A stretch of 64,000 bases of DNA from Zea mays. Its lineage: Eukaryota; Streptophyta; Magnoliopsida; Poales; Poaceae. The translations under genes and the position numbers were made by a program. Positions 9,410 to 19,271 of this stretch are shown here, in pieces (the first letter of the stretch is position 1; every line of letters begins with the position of its first letter). The stretch covers positions 115,663,982 to 115,727,981 of the forward strand of contig NC_050097.1 in NCBI RefSeq assembly GCF_902167145.1, in the 5' to 3' direction. The notes under the pieces are model-generated. The model had not been told where the DNA came from. It saw only the letters and a program-made list of their open reading frames with translations, and searched no databases.

Positions 9410-9784
9410 CACTAGAAGCACTAGGCTTCAAATATTTAGAGCAAGTCCTGGCCGACCACACCTACGACCTTGTCCAGGCCAGTGTGCCCACCCACACTCC
9501 AAGTCAGATTGTCGGGTGCGTCCCCCACCCTAAGTCTGTGCACCCAAAAAAATAGGAAGCATACATGAGTCAAACATTATTCTCTGTAGGCGTGTAAACT
9601 TAGAAAAGAGATGTGTGGTGGTTTTTATTTTTAAATGTTTTATTTCCTCTATAAATATAGGACCGCTGCACAGTCATGCAGCTAGATTTGTTAGGACCAG
9701 TTTATGATATATACTGATACTAATTATAGTATATGATGTAGATATTTATGCAATTTGGTAGATTGTTTATGATATATACTAATT
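9408..9784. mobile_element. Truncated third member of the (TA)n-flanked family
   Basis: Begins AGCACTAGAAGCACTAGGCTTC directly after the TA tract and continues with CTGGCCGACCACACCT, GATTGTCGGGTGCG and the CATGAGTCAAACA...TTTATTTCCTC block, the same order as 4860-5060 of the first element. It is cut near 9784, where copia LTR sequence begins. No right terminus remains and no coding content is seen. Confidence 0.68.
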
Positions 9785-9967
9785 ATAACTCACAGCACAT
9801 AGATTGTTTACGTGGGAAGACCAGTTCAGCGAACACAAGGTTCAGTCCGAGAAAACCAATTCCGCCGCCCACGTCCGGGCCTGTACGGCGGGAGGTTGAC
9901 GGAGATACTAGAGCCGCTGCCGGAGCCGAGGGAGACGTCCACGGCTCCAGCCTGAGAAGACGAACAC
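9785..9967 (-). mobile_element. Copia LTR fragment (left piece)
   Basis: TAACTCACAGCACATAGATTG through AGAAGACGAACAC matches 13042-13221 of the larger LTR/leader fragment at about 95%. It belongs to the same copia family as the fragment at 1-2928, judged by the shared leader block. It is abruptly joined to the TTTAGCGACC element at 9968. Confidence 0.7.
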
Positions 9968-10465
9968 TACACGACGGTTCACTTACAGCGACCTACGGTT
10001 GGTCGCTAAAAACTTTTAGCGACCCATAAGGATGGTTGTTGTAAGTGCCGTCGCTAAAGGCTTTAGCGACCGACATCTTTTTAGCGACCGACCATCCGTT
10101 GCTAATATTATATATTTAGCGACCAACTGTGGGTTGTTGTACTATAGATTTAGCAACCAATCGTGAGTCGCTATACTATACATTTAGCAACCAACAGAAA
10201 GTTGCCCCTAGTTATAGTCGTTAATAATGATAATATACCATTAATTAGCATTCAACAACTGTTATATATACAAAAGCATCACAAATCACCAATTTTTATA
10301 CACATAATCACATAGATATACAAATTTAATTAGTATTGCACAATGATAGATCCACATCACATAAACCATCAACAAGCACCACAACAAAATCAGTCACAAA
10401 ACCTACACATGTTATTATGTTTTGCACATATTTGCAAACACTTTACAAAATCATTCACAAAAGTA

Positions 10466-10625
10466 CTAACGCTTCAAGTGATTCGCAAAAGCCTTCTCCT
10501 CCAAATCTTTAGATTTAAGATAAGTCACTGACTTAGCTTCCAGTAGAGCATTTTCAGCTGTTCCAGAGGTTGCTGTTGATGCTTTATGTTGAGCAGCCTC
10601 TAGCTCCTTCAGAGCACTTCCATTT
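10466..10625 (-). pseudogene. Small coiled-coil exon in the TTTAGCGACC element (copy 1, deleted)
   Basis: Copy 2 (49312-49503) preserves a 63-residue frame rich in Glu/Ala/Lys (KELEAAQHKASTATSG, LLEAKSVTYLKSKDLEEKAF), preceded on the minus strand by a good 3' splice site (TTTTTTAG). Copy 1 carries a ~35-bp deletion and loses the first third. It could be the last exon of an element-encoded protein or a captured exon. I do not recognise the family. Confidence 0.35.
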
Positions 10626-11008
10626 CCTAAAAAATAACATATTCTATTAAAGTGATGTGCGGGGCAGCCCTATGCTTTGCATGGGAAAACTATATGCCAA
10701 AAGGCAAACATAAATAGCATTTCAAAGGATGGCATTCAAGTGAAGAGTACAAGTTAACGAACACCACACATGGCTCAAGCATTAGAAAGCTCCACACAGG
10801 CTGACTGCTACTTTATGATACTCATTATAGAACAAGGCAACATGGAATTCCTCATGAATGGGTTTAAAGTAATTCCTTATGCAGAGACAAAATCACAATT
10901 TTGTTTTAGGGTATTCATGACCTCTGCCACAATGTTCAGATAAATTTATCATTCTGGTAAACATTTGCCTATGACAAAATGAAGAAACAAAAATGATTGT
11001 CTCTCTGA

Positions 11009-11074
11009 TTCAAGACCGGCACCGAGCGCAAGGATGCCACGAACTCCACGCTCGCCGCCTACCATGCCGCGTAG
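11009..11074 (+). pseudogene. Captured 14-3-3-like exon fragment
   Basis: The plus strand reads FKTGTERKDATNSTLAAYHA followed by a stop. This matches the 14-3-3 helix 5 region of plant GF14 proteins (pattern AEFK(T/S)GxERKxAAxxTxxAYxxA) in residues and spacing. Only about 21 codons are present, without the phosphopeptide-binding helices on either side. GC content rises sharply over this stretch compared with the AT-rich flanks, as expected for a captured exon. Copy 2 (49890-49955) has one change, N to D. Confidence 0.55.
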
Positions 11075-11704
11075 GTAGCAGTTCGGCAGGCAGTCATTTG
11101 TCTGAAAAAAATACTTACATGATTAAATTCACCAAATAGTGCCACATACCTATTTAGCCTGGAGACATAAAGAAAAACTTTGGGATGGAGGATGTTAAAA
11201 TAGTATGGCTCAATTAATTTAGTGTTAAGACATAGTATGTCTGCAAATACATATATTCCCCATTACAAAGCTAACCCAAGAACTGCTACCTGCCTTGACA
11301 TAGATGATTATTAAAAGCTATAGATTCATGAGATGCTGTCTGGTTTAGGCCCCCTGCCTCCACTAAGTGTGACATAATCCAATTAACAAAATCATGTAAT
11401 CAATATGTTGACATGGTGACAAATTCTACAATGCTAATCCATACATAGGTCGAGGACACTACAGCTACCCACAGATCTCACCAGCACATGGATGTTCACA
11501 TTGAACACACGTTGCATGATGTGCAAGAATTCAATAACAGAAGGGGCTGCTGCCCTATCTTAGTGAAATTTTAGTTGTTCTGTTTGGAGGTTGTGCTTCT
11601 GCGCAGTTGGGTAATGGCACTTTCAGTTCAATTCAAAAATATGCAGTACGCACCGAGAACCATGCAGTTCATATATGTGCTCAGTAGCAGCAAAGTAGTT
11701 AAGA

Positions 11705-11915
11705 GATGGCAAGGTCAGGAATCACCTTTGTCGCCAGCCGGTCGTACCGCGCCGCCGACCGCCCGCTCGGGTTGCCGAGCACCAGCGTGAACTGGAACGA
11801 CGCGGCCAGCGCGGTGGCCGGCGCCTGGCCCGTGCCCGCGCCCGCGGCGACGTTGGCGGTGGCGTTGTACAGCGCCAGCATGGTGGCCGAGGTGACGACG
11901 AAGGTGGGGTGGGAC
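11705..11915 (-). pseudogene. Captured LEA_2-type (NHL-like) gene fragment, N-terminal half of the domain
   Basis: The minus strand reads PTFVVTSATMLALYNATANV, then ALAASFQFTLVLGNPSGRSA and ARYDRLA before leaving the domain. This matches the first half of LEA_2 (PxFxVxSAxLxxxNxT, then FxLxLxNPNxxxxxxYDxL). A short hydrophobic stretch (NLVLLLAAGITML) upstream may be the remnant of the TM helix but is in a damaged context. The domain's second half is absent. The flanking GC-rich sequence 11920-12230 has no further recognisable coding content. Confidence 0.5.
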
Positions 11916-12665
11916 GGGCGGTCAGGAGCAGGACGAGGTCAGCATGGTGATCCCCGCGGCCAGGAGCAGGACGAGGTTAGCATGGCGGCGTTCTTGGCGC
12001 GGGCTGGCGTCGGCTGGCAGGGGCAGGGCGCGGGTGGCCGGGGTCGCCTGGCGGCGTCGGCTCTTCCTGGCGCAGGGATCCTTGACGCGGTCACGGTAGA
12101 GAGAAGAGAGAGGGAAGAGAAGGGAGGAGAGAGAGAGAGGCCGGGTGGGAGAAGCAGGTGGCGGCGGCCAGAGGAAGGAGGCGCGCGCGGCTAGGTTAGG
12201 GAGGCGGCGGCTGCTTGTTGGGCCTTGGGCCATTAGTTAGGTTAGGTTTTAGTTTTTTCTATTTCCTTTTTTTAAATTTGAAATATATTTTTAAATAACC
12301 CTAAAATTCATAATGATGAAACCAAAATTATTTATAAATAAAAAAAGTTATTTTTGGACTAGTACTTATTATATTATTTATTTGGATTTTTACTTAACAA
12401 GAAATGCTATTCGATATCCAAAATCAATTAAGAGAAATAAAAAATCATTGAGTAGTTAAATCATTTAGTAGTTAAAACAGTCACATGTCAATCAATAGCG
12501 ACCAACCGTCGGATGTCCACCTGTCTCTATAGCGACCAATCTTGAGTAGTTAAATTTCTAGACTTTTAGCGACCAATGGCCCGTCGCTATAAATGCATTT
12601 AGCGACCAACTATCGGTACATAACTTTTAGCGACCAACCGTCTGTCCCTAATAAGGGTCGCTAAA

Positions 12666-13740
12666 TAGCCCTCCAACGCTAAAAGGTGATCAGAGATCCT
12701 CGACTAACGTGACAGTCCTATCTTACCAATTCAGGGTTTTATATCAGATGTAATAAGCCTAATAATCAAATGTAAATACTAATAGTAAGGAGCTGTGTAC
12801 TAAATAAAATAACAGAATTTAACACAGGTAAACAGCCTCAACAAAGAGAGATTTAATTAGGCACAAATAATATCAATGCTGAAAATGACAATACACTAAA
12901 ACCCAGACTGTCACGTTGTCTCGCTACACCGCTATCATCATCGAGCACACAAATCCGCCCACAACAGTGCAATCACACCCAAGTAATTAATACTAGCAGA
13001 TTGCACAAAATTAAACAGTAAATAAAGTGAGGCAACGAATAACTCACAACACGTAGATTGTTTACGTGGGAAGACCAGCTCAGCGAACACAAGGTTCAGT
13101 CCCAGAAAACCAATTCCGCCGCCCACGTCCGGGCCTGTACGGCAGGAGGTTGACGGAGATACTAGAGCCGCTGCCGGATCCGAGGGAGACGTCCACGGCA
13201 CCAGTCCGAGAAGACGAACACCGCGCAGCAGAGAGCTCAAGCACCAGGCCACGGCGGACAGATATCAGAACAGACAGAGCACCACACAGGTGCACTGGTA
13301 GAACAACGGAGCGCAGGACAACTTCACTGCGCACAAACAGTGCCACCTCCACCTTCTTCCACCAGCAGGATTAACACCAGAACACCAAGAATCGAAGGAA
13401 TCGATCTAAACCATGACTGGAACCGAGAGGAGGAATAGGAACAGAGAGCTGGGATTTTTAGCGAGATCCTGAGCAGGGAGGTTGTCTCCATACTTAAGGA
13501 ACCGTCCTCGCGGAGGTTGTGCAGGGGCCGGCGAAGAGTTCGGCGAGCACCGAACGAACAGGCTGCTGAGCGCCGCCGCCAGGAAAAACTAACTTCCTCC
13601 TACGTGAGTACTGCGCACGTCCTTCCAGCCGCTTATCCAACTGGCTCCTCCACGAGACCTAGGAACCAGCCAGTCGGTGGGCTGCTCGGCCAACTGGGCC
13701 TTGATTCGGCCCACACGGCTGGCCTGTTTCTTTTTTTTTA
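12666..13740 (-). mobile_element. Copia LTR and leader fragment (right piece)
   Basis: The first ~85 bp repeat the leader of the copia fragment at 2848-2928. The rest, which extends beyond the point where that copy is broken, includes a block matching 9785-9967 and ends in a T-rich stretch (TTTTTTTTAATAAGG) near 13740. On the minus strand it reads like LTR followed by leader. Small open frames in both directions have no domain match. Exact LTR borders are not defined. Confidence 0.6.
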
Positions 13741-14549
13741 ATAAGGGGAAAATCCTTTAAACAAACAGCAATATACAGTATAAGTTCTTCTTTCCATCAT
13801 TATATGTGGCAATATTTTAGTTTGTGCTTTTGTTATCTTGTGCTCTTGTGTAAAATTATCGAAGACAACTTATTCATGTATAAATTCAAGAGGTTACCAG
13901 TTGTATATATGGGCAATCGTTTTTCAGCACAGCGCTGCGGCACGTCCTACGCTATCAAGAGAGCATCCGTATTATTATTATATTTTTACGGTGAATACTT
14001 ATTTAATTACTTTCATCTATACAAGCATTGTATTATTGGCGGTCCCATAAGATATGTCTATATATGGCTAGTATATTTAATTTAACGATGTTTTACATCA
14101 CGTTCTGGATACTTAGTTAATACCTACAACTTCTTATATATTTTATGCTTTATTACACCAACCGGCTTCTAGATCTGACTAATATATTTAGGGTTGATGT
14201 TTTATATAAAGCTATGTAGATCCACGCGCCATTTGGTAGCTAAACGCGCGCGCGAACACTTTGAGAAATAAAATAGAATACGTGTAAGCACCACACCCTG
14301 TGTCTGTACATGTGCATACAAATGTCGTGAAGATAACGCAGTTTTAATAGTTATCTTTGGACACACAAGCTAGCTGAATGTGATTGGCATGGGGCACTAT
14401 ATACATAAAATAATGCTCTATCGATACATGCACGACAGTACAGTACTGCTCCAATTAATTAGTAGTACAAATTTAACTATGTTTCCCCTTTTATGTTTTA
14501 CTGACAAATTAGCCTGTGCAAATAAAGGCTGCCGCTTTTCTACGAAAGA
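13741..14549. other. Old repeated non-coding sequence, occurrence 2
   Basis: AT-rich, no genes. From 13935 it parallels 4191-4758 and the block from 30060, sharing ATCAAG(A/G)(A/G)AGCATCC, CATCACGTTCTGGATA, GATCCACGCGCCATTTGG, GAAATAAAATAGAATACG and ATAATGCTCTA. It continues on the far side of the foldback element (ACAGCTAGCTAGCATACACACATT, 16322-16345), showing that the elements between were inserted later. Confidence 0.6.
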
Positions 14550-16266
14550 TACGCTTCTTTGCCGAGTGTCTGAAACACTCAGTAAAAGTTGAAAAACACT
14601 CGGTGAAGTCTTTACCGAGTGTGACACTCGGCAAAGAACGCTCTGAACTGTACGTCGACGACGGCTTATTTGCCGAGTACTTTTTGTAGGGCACTCGGCA
14701 AAGAAAAGTCGCCGTCGAGGTGCTAGGTGACCTCGGCGGAAACTGTGCCAAGTGCCACACGGACACTTGGCAAAGACTCACTCTTTGCCGAGTGTCTACT
14801 GTACTGGCACTCGGCAAATAAGCTCCCCGTGGACCCCTTTGTCATGGATCTGACACTAAGCAAAGTATTCTTTGTCGAGTGCTCGCTGACAAGCACTAGG
14901 CAATGATTGGTTTAATTTTTTAAAATATAGTTTGCCGAGTGTCCTCTGCCAGACACTCGGCAACGTAAGGCATCACCGAGTGTCTTTCTTTGACACTCGG
15001 CAAAGTATATTTCTTTTTTTTCTACCAAACTTTTTATGGTGTGTTTCTACAGTATATAGATCATAATGTTCCATTTTTCAAAATTATCAAAGTGTTTGAT
15101 ATACCTTTTAGATTTAGTTCACTTAATTGAATTTCTTCGGATAATTCAGATGCAAGTCACTCGAAGAATGGAAAACAGTAAATGTAAAAATGATATTCAT
15201 GTTATTTAGCACAAGTTATGATCTATTTCAGGAGCAGACCAGAATTTTCGAGCATCATGTTCACGAAACATGACCGTGAACTTGCCATCCAGTTGTTTAA
15301 AAATTGATAAAACACAAACAAAGTCAGAAAATCATGAAACGTGTCCACATGTCATGATATCATATGTAGAAGTCGTGATAAAATTTTGAAAATATTTCGA
15401 GAAAGTTATCACGCACTATGTGTAGAAACCTACCTGGTCTACATTGAAGTTCTATAATTTCATGTGAAGTACACTTAGGTTTGTACACACAGTGCGTGAC
15501 AACTTTCATGAAACATTTCCAATTTTTTATCACAGCCTCTACATATGATATCATGGCATGTGTACAAGTTTCATGATTTTCTAACTTTGTTTGTGTTTTA
15601 TACAATTTTTAAACAACTGGATGACAAGTTCACGGTCATGTTTCGTGAGCATGGTACTCGAAAATTCTGGTCTGCTCCTGAAATAGGCTGTAACTTATGC
15701 GAAATAACATGAATATCATTTTTACATTCATTGTTTTCCATTTTTTGAGTGACTTGCATAATTATCCGGAGAAATTCAATTAAGCGAACTAAATCTAAAA
15801 AGTATATCAAACACTTTGATAATTTCAAAAAATGGAACATGTAAGTCTATATAGTTTAGGAACAAACCACAAAAAGTTTGGTTGGGAAAATAAAATAAAT
15901 AAATAAATACTTTGCCGAGTGTCCATGGTAGGCACTCGGCAAAGCATAGTTTGCTGAGTGTCGGGCGGGCAACACTCAGCAAAGTAGCTTCTTTGTCGAG
16001 TGCCAACGCCTAACGCTCGGCAAAGATAATGGTCGTTAACTATAGACGACTGCTGATAGTCATTTGCCGAGCGTTTGACACTCGACAAAGAGGTCTTTGC
16101 CGAGTGTCTGTCTATGCCGAGCGTCCTACTCTCGATAAATGTGGTCGTTACCGAGAGTAGAACTTTGCCGAGTGCGGCGCTCGACAAAAAGTTCTTTGTC
16201 GAGTGCCCAACAAAAAACACTTGGCAAAGCCTCGAGCACTCGGCAAAGAGTCGGATTCTGGTAGTG
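14550..16266. mobile_element. Foldback-type non-autonomous CACTA element (copy 1)
   Basis: The right end is GACTCTTTGCCGAG reversed, closing ...TTCTGGTAGTG at 16266 (inverse of CACTACCAGAA, a CACTA terminus). The core is a large imperfect palindrome centred near 15455: left arm about 15015-15440, right arm about 15470-15890. Matching pairs include TATCAAAGTGTTTGATATA, CAGGAGCAGACCAGAATTTT and TCATGTTTCGTGA in inverse order. Outside the arms, 14560-15010 and 15910-16260 hold TTTGCCGAGTG repeats. The left terminus appears trimmed: no CACTACC is found near 14550. There is no coding capacity. Confidence 0.75.
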
Positions 16267-16974
16267 ATACTTCTACGTTCACTAGCAACCAATGTACAGA
16301 CAAATGTTGGTGAGCTGCCCTACAGCTAGCTAGCATACACACATTTAGAAGATGTCTGAGACGATTCCACTCCATATTTTGCTGTCATGCTCCATAATTT
16401 GCTTGTCAAACGGCCTATACTTCAGCAACTTTGCTCCTAAAAATGTGGGGTTAGGGTAAACTCCACCATATTAATAGAGCAGCCAAAGAGGTACTCCAGA
16501 AAATAAGTTTTCAGATGTAAACATGGAGTTTGGACTTTGATCGTGTGGAACGAGATGGGGATTATGAGCCTACAATACCTGAAAGGTACAACATCTAATG
16601 GATCAATTACGGTTCCAAATACACACTATTGATATATTTCGTGATGAGTTAGCTATAATAGTTTTTATGTATTGGAGCTAGACATGAGATCAGTGGTGGA
16701 CCTAGAAATTGGCCAAGGCCCGAGCTGAAGCGACCATAAACTCTAATAGTAGCATATAAATAAAAATTGTACGGCGAAACAACGTTGTCATAGATGTTAA
16801 ATATGACATATAAGTTATGATGTAGCTCCTTCCAAATGTATCATGTCAACATCAACATCAGTGCTTCTTGCTCCAGAACCTTGAAGGAAATCATATTACG
16901 AACGCGACTTAAAAGGTAATGTTGAATAAATTTAATAATACTAGTAATTGGTACATACCACTAGTACGAGGTAG

Positions 16975-17668
16975 ATTCACCCTGCGGGTTCTCATGCCTT
17001 GAAAATAATCTAATATCTTTGCATCCTCAATGCTTGTAAATATTTCCCTCTCAAATATAACGCACCATACGATGGTTAAGCCATTCGTCTCCTGTCTTAT
17101 TCCGCAACTCAGTTTTAATGATATTCATAGCTGAGAAAGCTCTCTCCACAGATGTTGTTGCCACTGGTAAAATCAAAGCTAACTCAATGAGACGATATAT
17201 CAATGGAAAAACAACTTGCCTGTCACTCTGAACCATTCTCACAGCAAGATCACCTAGGTCATTGCAACTTAGAAAATCTAGATGAGCTCTCATATCAATA
17301 ATGAATATCTCAAGTTGGTCTTTCAAAACTATGCAATCATATGTAGAGAAGTCCGCATCATACAATTTAGCAAGCTCAATTAACTTATCTCCATCAAAAT
17401 TGGAAAAAGAATTTCTTGGATCAAGGCAGGCAATGCATCTCATTAATTGGGTAGATCTTTCATCAAAACAGTTGTTCAATTCCACAATAAGTTGGTCAAG
17501 CACCACATTAAATATTTCATGTTTCAAGTGATGATCGTAAGTTATCAACTGACCTCCACGACCTCTAGCAGTGGTTGTATCCAACATGTTTGGCACAATG
17601 ATATTATATTGAATACAAAATGATTTCTCAGCCTCTTCTTCATTTTGATTGTTACTGGCTCCTTGAAT
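16975..17668 (-). pseudogene. hAT transposase C-terminal exon (frameshifted)
   Basis: On the minus strand a 3' splice site (AAATGTTTCAG) precedes IQGASNNQNEEEAEKSF. The frame then runs through LDPRNSFSNFDGDKLIELAK and ends with VATTSVERAFSAMNIIKTEL RNKTGDEWLNHRMVRYI, the hAT dimerisation region of the TTF/ZMYM1-like (DUF4371) transposases. A one-base insertion at about 17052 closes the frame with TGA; the reading EREIF..SIEDAKILDYFQGMRTRR continues in the next frame to about 16975. The N-terminal zinc finger and the catalytic acidic residues are not present. Confidence 0.8.
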
Positions 17669-17759
17669 CTGAAACATTTTACAAACACAATAAATCTCTA
17701 TAAAACATCTAATTAAAGCCTTAAAAGTTAAAAGGGATACGAAAATTAGGGGACTGTTG

Positions 17760-18060
17760 AACACTTGAGGAGGCCAGGAGAGCGCGGGCGTGCGGGCGCC
17801 GCGATGTTGGCTGGCGCGCGGCGTCAGCTGGCAGAGCCGCAGAGGGCGCGACGACGCGTGGCCGGGCGGCAGGCGAGGCCAGTTGGCTGGCGCGCAGCGT
17901 CGGCTGGCACTTGTAGAGGGCGCGTGGCTGGGCGGCGGGCGAGGCCAGAGGCGGTGCCGCGGTGGCAAGGGTTCACCAGAGGCGGCGACAGCTCCGTAGC
18001 TCGCGTCTCGCGACCTAGCGTGCTCCCTGGTCCGTGCTTCCCGTGACTTGGGCTTCTGGC
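17760..18060. other. GC-rich block inside the hAT element
   Basis: A sharp rise in GC with short internal duplications (GTTGGCTGGCGCGC and GGGCGGCGGGCGAGGCC-type units). Open frames on both strands are low-complexity Arg/Ala/Pro-rich without a domain. It may be the element's own first exon/UTR or a captured host fragment; the sequence alone does not decide. Confidence 0.4.
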
Positions 18061-18530
18061 GGACACGACCACGACTGATGAGGGTGTGAAGAAGCTAAAC
18101 TTCTAACTGGGCTGCATGAGCTAAAGAGGTTCTAAATTTCTTTTGGGCCTGCGCCCTGGGCCGTGGCCCAGGCGGCCATGGACCTGGGTCCGCCGTGCAT
18201 GAGATGTTATTTTATTTTGTAAAGTTGAATATTCAATATATATGTCTAATATCGCTTATATGGTGCATTACAATATTTTGTGTACTTGAAAAATATTGTA
18301 AATACAACATTATCGTAAGGATAACAAAGATATTTTTTTAACAAAATCTCAATTTTCTGGAGCTGTAGCGGTGTTACGAGCCAAACCATCAAAGTATTGA
18401 TAAACTCTAAAGTAAAACTACTCCACTATGAAGTTAATGGAGTGGAGTTGGTCGAGTAGCGCAGTCCCAAACACCCTTTCTCTTGTCTCTCTTTCTCTCT
18501 ATCTATCTATCTCTTGCAGCTATTTATACT

Positions 18531-19172
18531 AGAGATGGCAATGGGTATGTGATGAATTCTTTACTCGTGGGTACCTTAATGGGCACAATATTGTACCGAT
18601 CGGGTAGACGGGTGCGGGTATGTAATATCCATACCCGCATACCTATGAATAATTTATACCTGCCTCAGCCATATATATAATCTACTCAATTAAGTACATA
18701 TAAATATATACTTCCTCTGTCCTAAATTAGTATTCTTTCTAGCTCTTGGTTTTTATGTCAATATTCGAATAAATGATGGTAAATCTAAACGCATATACAA
18801 AACACATACATCAATTGTTGTATGAATTTATTAAAAGGTTAAAACGAATTTTAATTTGGGGCAGAAGGGGTATTAGCTAAAAATATGATCAATTTTCAGA
18901 TTTGTACATTATTAATTATTTTTCATCTTTTATTTACTCACATTTGATGATTTAAATTTTTGAATATGCCATATATTTATTATATTTATGTTATTTAATA
19001 TGTGTTTAGCGGGTATCGTGGGTATCTAATCGGGTATGAGTTACCTTACGAGTTTTTTACCCATTTGAGTATGGGTATGGATATAATCGTGAGCGGTTAT
19101 AGGTTTTTTATTGATATGATTTTATCTCATAGGTACGGGTATAAGGTACTTTTAACCGTTGCCATCAGTCTG
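18531..19172. mobile_element. MITE-like element with GATGGCAAYGGGT ends
   Basis: Inverted ends: GAGATGGCAATGGGTA (18532) and, reversed, GATGGCAACGGTTAAAAGTA (ending about 19170). The interior is AT-rich with repeated GGGTA(T/C) motifs (18604, 19014, 19068, 19138) and no coding potential. Such ends occur in hAT-type MITEs of grasses, but no convincing 8-bp duplication is seen. The flank on the left matches the old repeat around 30728-30755. Confidence 0.5.
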
Positions 19173-19271
19173 TAGCTAATGGCCTAGTGCGTGGTCCCGG
19201 CTCGCATCCTCAGCTGAGCTCCCTGGCGCGTAGCTTCCCAGCATGTGGGTGATCGGGTGGGCTCACTAGCA

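Larger units (their letters stand above)
9968..12665. mobile_element. Non-autonomous DNA element with TTTAGCGACC subterminal repeats (copy 1)
   Basis: Both ends carry clusters of TTTAGCGACC or its complement: GGTCGCTAAAAACTTTTAGCGACC near 9990-10025 and on to about 10175; near the right end at 12499, 12530, 12569, 12599, 12626 and 12656. These are inverted overall, like CACTA-type subterminal repeats, and the left edge reads CACTAC at 9965. The right edge lacks a TAGTG end, so either that end is lost or the class is different. The interior holds captured host-gene pieces in both orientations and no transposase. Flanks are non-contiguous pieces of one copia LTR family, so a simple target duplication is not seen. 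Confidence 0.6.
16691..18197 (-). mobile_element. hAT transposon with 8-bp target duplication (copy 1)
   Basis: Terminal inverted repeats CAGTGGTGGACCTAG (16691) and the reverse of GACCTGGGTCCGCCGTG (ending 18197) match at most positions. They are flanked by the perfect 8-bp duplication CATGAGAT at 16683-16690 and 18198-18205. The 8-bp TSD and CA(G)YGGYGGACC ends are typical of hAT. The 1507-bp body encodes only the C-terminal part of a transposase on the minus strand and has a GC-rich block (17760-18060) upstream of it. Confidence 0.88.
16350..18475. mobile_element. Element hosting the hAT insertion, ends loosely inverted
   Basis: The left edge contains GATTCCACTCCAT (16360-16372) and the right edge, reversed, reads GGGTGTTTGGGACTGC then CAACTCCACTCCAT (18432-18476). 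The old repeat sequence is present on both sides (ACACATT before, CTCTCTTGCAGCT-like after), so 16350-18475 is an insertion. Removing the hAT element leaves about 610 bp. The GGGTGTTTGG end resembles Tourist/PIF-Harbinger MITEs, but I see no clear TSD. Confidence 0.45.

Noticed and set aside
9141..9533. Frame encoding a long Tyr-Ile repeat through the TA tract (also 4696-4989 and 47993-48379)
   Set aside because: A TA dinucleotide tract is open in several frames by nature; there is no conserved flanking coding sequence.
9968..12665. Helitron as the carrier of the captured gene fragments
   Set aside because: No 5' TC or 3' hairpin-CTRR end and no A/T insertion context were seen; both ends instead carry inverted clusters of TTTAGCGACC.
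13066..13374. Overlapping frames on both strands in the copia LTR/leader piece as a host gene
   Set aside because: The block is repeated at 9785-9967 and belongs to an LTR/leader; frames on both strands are low-complexity and lack a start context or domain.
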